Below, in pieces: positions 20,201 through 33,216 of a DNA stretch of 64,000 nt. The position numbers and the translations under genes were made by a program. The stretch's first letter is position 1. Every line of letters begins with the position of its first letter. Origin of the DNA: Acholoe squamosa (Eukaryota; Annelida; Polychaeta; Phyllodocida; Polynoidae). The notes under the pieces are model-generated. The model was not told where the DNA came from, did no database searches, and was given only the letters and a program-made list of their open reading frames with translations. The DNA lies in contig OX439038.1 of assembly GCA_949317995.1 (NCBI GenBank), forward strand, positions 806,001 to 870,000, in the 5' to 3' direction.

Positions 20201-22751
20201 GAGTTATTTAAGTCTATGTTGTACGACAGGTACAGTGGTTAGTAGAGTTATTTAAGTCTATGTTGTATGACAGGTACAGTGGTAGGTAGAGTTATTTAAG
20301 TCTATGTTGTATGACAGGTACAGTGGTACGTAGAGTTATTTAAGTCTATGTTGTATGACAGGTACAGTGGTAATTAAGTAGAGTTATTTAAGTCTATGTT
20401 GTATGACAGGTACAGTGGTAAGTAGAGTTATTTAAGTCTATGTTGTATGACAGGTACAGTGATAAGTAGAGTTATTTAAGTCTATGTTGTATGACAGGTA
20501 CAGTGGTAATTTAGTAGAGTTATTTAAGTCTATGTTGTATGACAGGTACAGTGGTAATTAAGTAGAGTTATTTAAGTCTATGTTGTATGACAGGTACAGT
20601 GGTAAGTAGAGTTATTTAAGTCTATGTTGTATGACAGGTACAGTGGTAAGTAGAGTTATTTAAGTCTATGTTGTATGACAGGTACAGTGGTAATTTAGTA
20701 GAGTTATTTAAGTCTATGTTGTATGACAGGTACAGTGGTACGTAGGGTTATTTAAGTCTATGTTGTATGACAGGTACAGTGGTAAGTAGGGTTATTGAAG
20801 TCTATGTTGTATGACAGGTACAGTGGTACGTAGAGTTATTTAAGTCTATGTTGTATGACAGGTACAGTGGTACGTAGGGTTATTTAAGTCTATGTTGTAT
20901 GACAGGTACAGTGGTAAGTAGGGTTATTTAAGTCTATGTTGTATGACAGGTACAGTGGTAATTTAGTAGAGTTATTTAAGTCTATGTTGTATGACAGGTA
21001 CAGTGGTAAGTAGAGTTATTTAAGTCTATGTTGTATGACAGGTACAGTGGTAAGTAGAGTTATTTAAGTCTATGTTGTATGACAGGTACAGTGGTAAGTA
21101 GGGTTATTTAAGTCTATGTTGTATGACAGGTACAGTGGTAATTTAGTAGAGTTATTTAAGTCTATGTTGTATGACAGGTACAGTGGTAAGTAGGGTTATT
21201 TAAGTCTATGTTGTATGACAGGTACAGTGGTAAGTAGAGTTATTTAAGTCTATGTTGTATGACAGGTACAGTGGTAAGTAGAGTTATTTAAGTCTATGTT
21301 GTATGACAGGTACAGTGGTAAGTAGGGTTATTTAAGTCTATGTTGTATGACAGGTACAGTGGTAATTTAGTAGAGTTATTTAAGTCTATGTTGTACGACA
21401 GGTACAGTGGTAAGTAGAGTTATTTAAGTCTATGTTGTATGACAGGTACAGTGGTAAGTAGAGTTATTTAAGTCTATGGTGTATGACAGGTACAGTGGTA
21501 AGTAGAGTTATTTAAGTCTATGTTGTATGACAGGTACAGTGGTACGTAGAGTTATTTAAGTCTATGTTGTACGACAGGTACAGTGGTAAGTAGAGTGATT
21601 TAAGTCTATGTTGTATGACAGGTACAGTGGTAAGTGGAGTTATTTAAGTCTATGTTGTATGAAAGGTACAGTGGTACGTAGAGTTATTTAAGTCTATGTT
21701 GTATGACAGGTACAGTGGTAAATAGAGTTATCTAAGTCTATGTTGTATGACAGGTACAGTGGTAATTAAGTAGAGTTATTTAAGTCTATGTTGTATGACA
21801 GGTACAGTGGTAATTAAGTAGAGTTATTTAAGTCTATGTTGTATGACAGGTACAGTGGTAATTAAGTAGAGTTATTTAAGTCTATGTTGTATGACAGGTA
21901 CAGTGGTACGTAGAGTTATTTAAGTCTATGTTGCATGACAGGTACAGTGGTACGTAGAGTTATTTAAGTCTATGTTGTATGACAGGTACAGTGGTAATTT
22001 AGTAGAGTGATTTAAGTCTATGTTGTATGACAGGTACAGTGGTAAGTAGAGTTATTTAAGTCTATGTTGTATGACAGGTACAGTGGTAATTTAGTAGAGT
22101 GATTTAAGTCTATGTTGTACGACAGGTACAGTGGTACGTAGAGTTATTTAAGTCTATGTTGTATGACAGGTACAGTGGTAATTTAGTACAGTGATTTAAG
22201 TCTATGTTGTACGACAGGTACAGTGGTACGTAGAGTTATTTAAGTCTATGTTGTATGACAGGCACAGTGGTAATTAAGTAGAGTTATTTAAGTCTATGTT
22301 GTATGACAGGTACAGTGGTAAGTAGAGTTATTTAAGTCTATGTTGTATGACAGGTACAGTGGTAAGTAGAGTTATTTAAGTCTATGTTGTACGACAGTTA
22401 CAGTGGTAAATAGAGTTATTTAAGTCTATGTTGTATGACAGGTACAGTGGTACGTAGAGTTATTTAAGTCTATGTTGTACGACAGGTACAGTGGTACGTA
22501 GAGTGATTTAAGTCTATGTTGTATGACAGGTACAGTGGTAAGTAGAGTTATTTAAGTCTATGTTGTATGACAGGTACAGTGGTAAGTAGAGTTATTTAAG
22601 TCTATGTTGTACGACAGTTACAGTGGTAAATAGAGTTATTTAAGTCTATGTTGTATGACAGGTAAAGTGGTAAGTAGAGTTATTTAAGTCTATGTTGTAC
22701 GACAGGTACAGTGGTACGTAGAGTGATTTAAGTCTATGTTGTATGACAGGA
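14270..22751. repeat. 44/48-bp satellite array with higher-order repeats
   Basis: This is the same 44/48-bp unit as at 1-1408, about 8.5 kb here. Marker variants recur at fixed distances: the GTGGTTAG variant is at 15191, 15867, 19559 and 20235, giving a 676-bp local period and a 4368-bp large period. The large block (about 14.5-18.8 kb) is duplicated at about 18.8-22.7 kb with two extra units. The array lies in the intron downstream of the exon at 22962-23110 of the minus-strand host gene. A short degenerate piece continues to about 22803. Confidence 0.96.
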
Positions 22752-22961
22752 GGACTCAGCTATGGTGTAAAACATTAATGGTACAGTGGTAAGTAGAGTT
22801 ATTCTGAAAAGGTGCAAGTATTTAAACATCACGAAATGTCCTTTCATCAATTCAAAAACTGAGATTTAACTAAAACTCAATGGACAACTACTTCAACAGA
22901 TTTTACAGTAAATTCTTTTCTCCTCCAAAATAAAACAGTCTTTGATAGAATTTGACCATAC
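22752..22961 (-). other. unique intron sequence beside the satellite
   Basis: About 200 bp lies between the array end and the host-gene exon. It begins with a hybrid stretch holding a last satellite fragment (22780-22803). It contains the donor GTATGG of the exon and nothing else that I recognise. Confidence 0.6.
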
Positions 22962-23110
22962 CTTGAAGGGTTTGGCCCACTCAGGAATGCTGTCATCAAA
23001 TATCTCTGGGGGCATGTCAGCTTTTTCCTTGGCCTGTTGTTTCTGAAGTCGGTGTGTGTAGGCAGCTATGACGGCCGCACGACGGCGCTCCTCCTGTTCT
23101 ATCAGGTCAC
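22962..23110 (-). CDS. RGS22: RGS22 coding exon 16, last in the window
   Basis: 149 bp, phase 1 to 0, acceptor CATAACAG, donor GTATGG. It encodes a charged helix ([20 protein letters not shown]) and [16 protein letters not shown]. The donor shows that the gene goes on; no further exon is visible between 1 and 22961, so the next intron is over 22.9 kb. Confidence 0.87.
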
Positions 23111-26100
23111 CTGTTATGGAGAATTATCACAGATATACCAGTAGTAGGATACAGTTGTATGTGTAGGTTGTGTTTTAGTACTTATTTCAGTTAAGGAAGA
23201 CAAAGGTCCCAGTGGGTAGGAAAATGTTTTATAATTCAAAAGAATTTAATTTCACATCAAATATATCAAAAACCAGCACTCTGAAAAGAGCGCCTATAAA
23301 AAATTGTTAAAAATGGCTGTAATAGGATTTTTTAAATATCCTATGGGAAAGTTCTTTTTTGACGTTTAGTAAAACACAGTTGGCAAACTAAACAAATATC
23401 TTCTCATGAGGTAAACAATAGCAAACATATTCTTGGATTCATTATGATGAAAGCTAACTTACGTCTTCTCATGATGAGTAGTTTTTTCAGAGTGAGGCTG
23501 CCCGACGTGTCATCCCCGTTATACACCAGATCCTTCACAGGGAGCGGCTCCATCAACAACGGCTCTAAATCTACAACAAATTAAACATGTCATATATACA
23601 CCAAGTCCTGTACAGGGAGTGGGTCCATCAGTAACGGCACTAAATCTACAACAAATTAAACACATTATACACCAAGTCCTGTACAGAGAGTGGTTCCATC
23701 AGTAACAGCTCTAAATCTACAACAAATTAAACATGTTATACACCAAGTCCTGTACAGGGAGTGGTTCCATCAACAACGGGTCTAAATCTACAACAAATTA
23801 AACACATTATACACCAAGTCCTGTACAGGGAGTGGTTCCATCAACAACGGCTCTAAACCTACAACAAATTAAACACATTATACACCAAGTCCTGTACAGG
23901 GAGTGGTTCCAACAGTAACGGCTCTAAATCTACAACAAATTAAACATGTTATACACCAAGTCCTGTAAAGGGAGTGGTTCCATCAGTAACGGCTCTAAAT
24001 CTACAAATTAAACATGTTATAAATACACCAAGTCCTGTACAGGGAGTAGGTCCATCAGTAACGGCACTAAATCTACAACAAATTAAACATGTTATAAATA
24101 CACCAAGTCCTGTACAGGGAGTGGGTCCATCAGTAACGGCACTAAATCTACAACAAATTAAACATGTCATAAATACACCAAGTCCTGTACAGGGAGTGGG
24201 TCCATCAGTAACGGCACTAAATCTACAACAAATTAAACATGTCATAAATACACCAAGTCCTGTACAGGGAGTGGGTCCATCAGTAACGGCACTAAATCTA
24301 CAACAAATTAAACACATTATACACCAAGTCCTGTACAGGGAGTGACTCCATCAACAACGGCTCTCAATCTACAACAAATTAAACATGTTATACACCAAGT
24401 CCTGTACAGGGAGTGGTTCCATCAACAACGGCACTAAATCTACAACAAATTAAACATGTTATAAATATACCAAGTCCTGTACAGGGAGTGGGTCCATCAG
24501 TAACGGCACTAAATCTACAACAAATTAAACACATTATACACCAAGTCCTGTACAGAGAGTGGTTCCATCAACAACGGCTCTAAATCTACAACAAATTAAA
24601 CACATTATACACCAAGTCCTGTACAGGGAGTGGTTCCAACAGTAACGGCTCTAAATCTACAACAAATTAAACACATTATACACCAAGTCCTGTACAGGGA
24701 GTGGTTCCATCAGTAACGGCACTAAATCTACAACAAATTAAACATGTTATACACCAAGTCCTGTACAGGGAGTGGGTCCAACAGTAACGGCTCTAAATCT
24801 ACAACAAATTAAACACATTATACACCAAGTCCTGTACAGGGAGTGGTTCCATCAGTAACGGCACTAAATCTACAAGGAAGTCATTAAACACATTCTGTAC
24901 ATTTAAAAATAAGCAGAGTCACAGAGAGCAGGTTGACCAGCAGCAACCCTAGATCTAGATACTTGGCATGACAAAGTTATTTTAACGGATCACAGGTACA
25001 ATACACACTGATAAGTGCAGACTGAAAGCAGCTAGGTTTAAGTTGCCAGGTATGAATACTGGTAGCAGTAACAAGTCTCTAAGCACAGCTTTACACATTA
25101 TATTACTCTATGGTAAGGGCCAGTTACCTATATTGTTGACGTATGCAGTGAACTGCAGGGCCCTCCACATACGACGCTCCAGCAGCACTATACTATAGTA
25201 TATAAAGTGTATAATTACCTATATTGTTGATGTATGCTGTGAGCTGCAGGGCCCTCCACATACGACGCTCCAGCAGTCCTTTGTGGTCCTCCTGAGTGAT
25301 CAACATTCCATTCTCATCCTCCACCTCCTCCTTGTCTATCTGTAATAGGGAGTTTAATGTCAGATGATAAAAGGAATTCATCCATGTATCAGTTTCTGTA
25401 TTAAACACATTATCAAAATAAGTAAGAATTTAACAAGTGGAGAAAGCAAAATTTTAGTAAGGAAAGGTTTCAAAATATTTTTAGATTAGCTTTTGGAATA
25501 ACAACATGTTTATACCTTTTCTGCTGGTTCCTTATTTTCTGCACCTGGACTCTTAGAACTTTCATCGCCTTCTTTATTTTCATTGCCCTGCTCACTTTCC
25601 TTGGCTTTTTCTTCCTTTCTCTCCTCTGAGACATCCTTTGTCTTGTCCTGCAGTTTGTCCTTCTGTTGTTTTCCACCTACTAGGCTCGCGGCCTCCTGGC
25701 GCACCCCCCTGGATGGAGTGCCCTGAGCCAGGGGAGGGAGGATCCTCTCCCCTCGTTGTCTTGGCATGATGCAGGGCATAAGAGGAACCTGCCGAGAACG
25801 GTGGATGCGACCACCTGGTTTGTTGTAGATCTGAAATGGACAATTTATCATTTTAGATTTTGGGTTCATTAAGAATTCTTGGAAAAGGATGCTGTCTGTT
25901 GATGGACCTTGCATGCAACAATACACACAAATGACAAGAAAATCTACTGGGTATTTTATACCTTACTGAAAAAATGAATATGCAGATCAACTATTTCAGC
26001 CTTTGTAAATGTTTTAATGATTTTGAAGTCTACGGGTACCTTTAACACCGAGGCACATCTGCTTGTGTACCTAACCAATTTACCTAGTAATAAAAGAATG

Positions 26101-29100
26101 AGGAGAGAAAAAAGCCATTGTCATTTACTTACGGCTGACTCCATGAAGGTCTCCCTGTCCATGTGTACGTAGCTCTTCCACAGCCCATGGAGACTCTGTA
26201 AGGGGAAGGGTAAAGTATAATGTATGGGTATATGGACCACAGCCCATGGAGACTTTGTAAGGGGAAGGGTAAAGTATAAGGTATGGGTATATGGACCACA
26301 GCCCATGGAGACTCTGTAAGGGGAAGGGTAAAGTATAAGGTATGGGTATATGGACCACAGCCCATGGAGACTCTGTAAGGGGAAGGGTAAAGTATAAGGT
26401 ATGGGTATATGGACCACCGCCCATGGAGACTCTGTAAGGGGAAGGGTAAAGTATAAGGTATGGGTATATGGACCACAGCCCATGGAGACTCTGTAAGGGG
26501 AAGGGTAAAGTATAAGGTATGGGTATATGGACCACAGCCCATGGAGACTCTGTAAGGGGAAGGGTAAAGTATAAGGTATGGGTATATGGACCACCGTCTA
26601 TGGAGACTCTGTAAGGGGAAGGGTAAAGTATAAGGTATGGGTATATGGACCACCGCCCATGGAGACTCTGTAAGGGGAAGGGTAAAGTATAAGGTATGGG
26701 TATATGGACCACCGCCCATGGAGACTCTGTAAGGGGAAGGGTAAAGTATAAGGTATGGGTATATGGAGCACAGCCCATGGAGACTCTGTAAGGGGAAGGG
26801 TAAAGTATAAGGTATGGGTATATGGACCACAGCCCATGGAGACTCTGTATGGGGAAGGGTAAAGTATAAGGTATGGTTATATGGACCACAGCCCATGGAG
26901 ACTCTGTAAGGGGAAGGGTAAAGTATAATGTATGGGTATATGGACCACAGCCCATGGAGACTCTGTAAGGGGAAGGGTAAAGTATAAGGTATGGGTATAT
27001 GGACCACAGCCCATGGAGACTCTGTAAGGGGAAGTGTAAAGTATAAGGTATGGGTATATGGACCACAGCCCATGGAGACTCTGTATGGGGAAGGGTAAAG
27101 TATAAGGTATGGGTATATGGACCACAGCCCATGGAGACTCTGTAAGGGGAAGGGTAAAGTATAAGGTATGGGTATATGGACCACAGCCCATGGAGACTCT
27201 GTAAGGGGAAGGGTAAAGTATAAGGTATGGGTATATGGACCACAGCCCATGGAGACTCTGTAAGGGGAAGGGTAAAGTATAAGGTATGGGTATACATACC
27301 TCAGCTTTACCCATTACATTATAATATGGACAAAACAGGTTTGAATCCCTCATCATTCTGATTGCAAACGATTTTCCCTGTACCATCATTAGATGTTGGA
27401 GTATAAGTGAGAAAACCTCCTCAGCCTAGGAGGTTCTGTGCCATAATCTCCACCTCCGCAGAGGTTTTCCATCCCATTATGGTGGACAATACTATATTGG
27501 TATAATGCCATGTAATGGTGCATACCTGACTAAGGTAGTCCTGTACATGTATCAGCAGACTGTCGGCTTTACCCATGACGATCAGTTTACGTACAGCTGC
27601 ACTAACACCTGGTGGCAGTTGGACAAACTCAGGACAGCAGCCTTTTTTACGCTGCAGCGGGTTAGGGTCTGTCTCATTAAGGAACCTGAAAAAGGGGAAA
27701 CAAAATAAAAAGTGACTGACAATCTTCAAAATTGTCAACAATCTGTAATAATAACTTGCAACAGGTCTATTACAATGATCCCCAACTTGTAAAAACAACC
27801 AATAACCTGTAAAGATAAAACTACCAACAATCTTCAACCTGTAAAATATATGTTCACATATCTCGCACACATTTTCTTCTTTTGCCATTGTTGTGAGATT
27901 GTTCATTGCGTCAGTCGCATCTACCGCGCAGTGCTGCTGCATGGTGTTAAAAGTAGATACTACTGTAACTACCATTGTTATGGGTTGCCCAGTCTATGCG
28001 TAACCGTACTTCTGTCAATAAAACAACTGTTGTTCGGGCCATGTCATCGTTCACATGAGTTTCTCACCGAGCAGATAAACCCATCCTAAAACAGCCATAG
28101 GTACTGTTGAGTGTAATTTTCTTTCCTTTAGAAATGGGCTCTAGCTGTACAAATCTAGGTCAGAAATGGAGGTAGACCTCCATATTTACTTGTTTACCAG
28201 TGTATACCTACTGTACATCTCCATTGTAAACTTGTATACCTCTCACTGTATACCTACCTTAATATAAGTTGGTTAGCCCTCCAGTGCCTGAGTTGTGTGG
28301 TGCGAGGTTCCTGAGGCATTATCGTGTTTAGTGACAGGTAGACATGGATCTCCTCCCACAGCCTCACGCACCGCGCCTCTGCCTCATGTTTGTACCGCAG
28401 CAGGTAGGAGACAAATGGATGTCCACACTGCAGGTCTGCAGCTAGGGAACGCACCAAGACCTGTCATATAGAGATTTGTAAGTTGCATGGTAAGACGCCA
28501 GTAAACACATCAATACCTGTCACAAGGGAAGTAATCTCTTTCCCATTTTCCATCATTTGAGCTAGAACTAAAGAGGCAGTTTAAAATGCTCTGTCAGTTC
28601 TTTTTCCAATGATGAATTTCTAGGTTACATTTGGAGAAAGGGAGAGACAAATATGCTTAGTGCTATTGAAAGAGAAATGCTCTTTAGTTATAGTAGTTAA
28701 TTGAAGTTTATTTTGAGTTTTGAACTTTGTCATTTTAAGGTCCATATTGTATGCTTTTTCTGACTGAAATTTTGATGATCCCTCATCAATTGCAAAAGAG
28801 TGAATATCAGTTTCTTGAATAATCTTTAAAAAGAAGTAACTAAAATCTGCACTGTTTGGAGAGGAAAGAGAGCTGTTTTTAAAGCTGGTTTAAAGTAGAG
28901 TTTAACTGTTAGATTTACCTTGTTGTCGTAGCGGTAGTTGCCCTCAGATATATTGGTGTAGGAGAAACCGAGTGGAGTAATACTCGCTGGTTCCCTCTCA
29001 CCGAGCCTGGCCATGTCCCCAGTACTAAGGGATGGCAGGGTGTTGGTGCACTTAGTGGCAGATATCAGGCTCCTCCTTGTTAACCTCTGTCTGTGGTGCG

Positions 29101-32100
29101 AAGGCGATCTAGGACCGGCCTTCACCCCATGGCTCGCCTTTAGACTCGGCAGCTTCAGGTCCTCATGCATCGACCCGGTTCCCTTTAGCTCATTATTTGT
29201 TTTTGTGTCACTGAATTCACATGTCCTAGACCGTGATAGGCCAATCTCTGAGTACAAGGTCACCGGCTGACCTTGGATTTGGGTTTTACCTTGGATTTGT
29301 TCAAACAAGGCGAGGTTGTCAGTGACGATTCTCTTTCTGCGCTGTTCTTCCTCGGCTATCTGTGCCACCAGGTTCCTCGTTACCTGCTCAGGGTCGACTT
29401 CATCTGGGATCAACTTCGGGTACATTGGCGCCACCTCTGTACAGATGAAAAACAAAGACTGGATGAAACAAGCCTTAATTATGTGAGTGTAGACATGAAA
29501 ACTACAACTAAGGTTTCAACCATTTGGAAAGGAAAAGTTCAACAAAAGAATTATTTACTGCTTCAAACTCTTCTTAAAATTGACTTTTCCACAAACTCAG
29601 GTTGCGTCTTATTTACGGTATTATGTATGATACTTAGTGCATCATGAAGGCACTATACTGCACTTAATGTGATAATCCCATGTGTAACTTATTGTCATAT
29701 CGCGATAGTCTATGATTATCAGTTATATAGACATGACTGATATTAGTTTGCGGTAAAGGTGTATTTATTACAGCATATTGTAAAGTCTTAAGGTATAGAT
29801 GATGGTAGTAATGCGGTGTATGCTGGTGTCTCCCAGTAAGTTGGAGTGCAGCGTGTATATAGAGTAGATGGGTATGGGTATGTGGTACTAGGGCGCAGCC
29901 TAGGCATCTGTTTAGTACATGGTACAGTAAGGTTTAACGTATATAGCGGTGAAATATATGTGATAATGATTAACATATGTAGATGGAGGTTTCAATATAT
30001 AACATTATAACAAATAAGCAGCTGATAAGTACCTACCCCATTGTAGCTCCTGAGAACATATAACATTATAACAAGTAAGAACCTACCCCATTGTAGCTCC
30101 TCCTGAGAACATATAACGTTATAACAAGTAAGTACCTACCCCATTGTAGCTCCTCCTGAGAACATGTAACGTTATAACAAGTACCTACCCCATTGTAGCT
30201 CCTCCTGAGAACATATAACGTCATAACAAGTAAGTACCTACCTCATTGTAGCTCCTCCTGAGAACATATAACGTTATAACAAGTAAGTACCTACCCCATT
30301 GTAGCTCCTCCTGAGAACATGTAATGTTATAACAAGTAAGAACCTACCCCATTGTAGCTCCTCCTGAGAACATATAACACTATAACAAGTAAGTACCTAC
30401 CCCATTGTAGCTCCTCCTGAGAACATATAACACTATAACAAGTAAGTACCTACCCCATTGTAGCTCCTCCTGAGAACATGTAATGTTATAACAAGTAAGT
30501 ACCTACCCCATTGTAGCTCCTCCTGAGAACATGTAATGTTATAACAAGTATGTACCTACCCAATTGTAGCTCCTCCTGAGAACATGTAATGTTATAACAA
30601 GTAAGTACCTACCCCATTGTAGCTCCTCCTGAGAACATATAACACTATAACAAGTAAGAACCTACCCCATTGTAGCTCCTCCTGAGAACATATAACACTA
30701 TAACAAGTAAGTACCTACCCCATTGTAGCTCCTCCTGAGAACATATAACACTATAACAAGTAAGTACCTACCCCATTGTAGCTCCTCCTGAGAACATGTA
30801 ATGTTATAACAAGTAAGTACCTACCCCATTGTAGCTCCTCCTGAGAACATGTAATGTTATAACAAGTATGTACCTACCCCATTGTAGCTCCTCCTGAGAA
30901 CATGTAATGTTATAACAAGTAAGTACCTACCCCATTGTAGCTCCTCCTGAGAACATATAACGTCATAACAAGTAAGTACCTACACCATTGTAGCTCCTCC
31001 TGAGAACATGTAACGTCATAACAAGTATGTACCTACCCCATTGTAGCTCCTCCTGAGAACATGTAATGTCATAACAAGTATGTACCTACCCCATTGTAGC
31101 TCCTCCTGAGAACATATAACGTCATAACAAGTAAGTACCTACCCCATTGTAGCTCCTCCTGAGAACATGTAATGTCATAACAAGTATGTACCTACCCCAT
31201 TGTAGCTCCTCCTGAGAACATATAACGTCATAACAAGTAAGTTCCTACCCCATTGTAGCTCCTCCTGAGAGCATGTAATGTTATAACAAGTATGTACCTA
31301 CCCCATTGTAGCTCCTCCTGAGAACATATAACGTCATAACAAGTACCTACCTCATTGTAGCTCCTCCTGAGAACATATAACGTCATAACAAGAAAGTACC
31401 TACCCCATTGTAGCTCCTCCTGAGAACATATAACACTATAACAAGTAAGTACCTACCCCATTGTAGCTCCTCCTGAGAACATGTAATGTTATAACAAGTA
31501 AGTACCTACCCCATTGTAGCTCCTCCTGAGAACATGTAATGTTATAACAAGTATGTACCTACCCCATTGTAGCTCCTCCTGAGAACATGTAATGTTATAA
31601 CAAGTAAGTACCTACCCCATTGTAGCTCCTCCTGAGAACATATAACGTCATAACAAGTAAGTACCTACACCATTGTAGCTCCTCCTGAGAACATGTAACG
31701 TCATAACAAGTATGTACCTACCCCATTGTAGCTCCTCCTGAGAACATGTAATGTCATAACAAGTATGTACCTACCCCATTGTAGCTCCTCCTGAGAACAT
31801 ATAACGTCATAACAAGTAAGTACCTACCCCATTGTAGCTCCTCCTGAGAACATATAACGTCATAACAAGAAAGTACCTACCCCATTGTAGCTCCTCCTGA
31901 GAACATATAACGTCATAACAAGTAAGTACCTACCCCATTGTAGCTCCTCCTGAGAACATATAACGTCATAACAAGAAAGTACCTACCTCATTGTAGCTCC
32001 TCCTGAGAACATGTAACGTTATAACAAGTAAGTACCATACTTCATTGTAGCTCCTCCTGAGAACATATAGCGTCATAACAAGTAAGTACCTACCTCATTG

Positions 32101-33148
32101 TAGCTCCTCCTGAGAACATATAACGTTATAACAAGTAAGTACCTACCCCATTGTAGCTCCTCCTGAGAACATATAACGTTATAACAAGTAAGTACCTACC
32201 CCATTGTAGCTCCTCCTGAGAACATATAACGTTATAACAAGTAAGTACCTACCCCATTGTAGCTCCTCCTGAGAACATATAGCGTCATAACAAGTAAGTA
32301 CCTACCTCATTGTAGCTCCTCCTGAGAACATATAACGTTATAACAAGTAAGTACCTACCTCATTGTAGCTCCTCCTGAGAACATATAACGTTATAACAAG
32401 TAAGTACCTACCCCATTGTAGCTCCTCCTGAGAACATATAACGTTATAACAAGTAAGTACCTACCTCATTGTAGCTCCTCCTGAGAACATATAACGTTAT
32501 AACAAGTAAGTACCTACCCCATTGTAGCTCCTCCTGAGAACATGTAACGTTATAACAAGTACCTACCCCATTGTAGCTCCTCCTGAGAACATATAACGTC
32601 ATAACAAGTAAGTACCTACCTCATTGTAGCTCCTCCTGAGAACATATAACGTTATAACAAGTAAGTACCTACCCCATTGTAGCTCCTCCTGAGAACATAT
32701 AACGTCATAACAAGTAAGTACCTACCTCATTGTAGCTCCTCCTGAGAACATATAACGTTATAACAAGTAAGTACCTACCCCATTGTAGCTCCTCCTGAGA
32801 GCATGTAATGTTATAACAAGTACCTACCCCATTGTAGCTCCTCCTGAGAACTGCTCTCTGAGCTGCTGCTGCTGCTCTCAAAGTAACGCTCCAACATGAC
32901 CTCAAACTCTGACCCCAGCCGGGTCAAGGTCACCTCCCCGTCCACGTGTGACGTCACAATGTCGCCTGATGTCAGGAATGTGTCATCAATCTGTACACCC
33001 GGGAACATGGACATCCAGTTTGCTTTGGCTCCGTCAGCCTTGGTCTTTTTGTTAGGCATGGTGGCACCCTGCGCCACAGTGAGGGCCTGTGTGAAATGAG
33101 TGGATAAAGGACAATGAATGACAAACATCGAATGATTGGAGATGTTGA

Positions 33149-33216
<68 letters not shown>

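Noticed and set aside
1..22751. CRISPR-like appearance of regular short repeats
   Set aside because: Units are head-to-tail without unique spacers, and the context is a eukaryotic intron.
26125..27297. Minus-strand ORFs of 390, 373 and 170 codons
   Set aside because: They are read-through of the stop-free 59-bp minisatellite, in three overlapping frames of one array; not independent genes.
27421..27975. Minus-strand ORF of 184 codons over exon 11
   Set aside because: Only the part between the acceptor at 27686 and donor at 27525 is coding; the rest is intron read-through.
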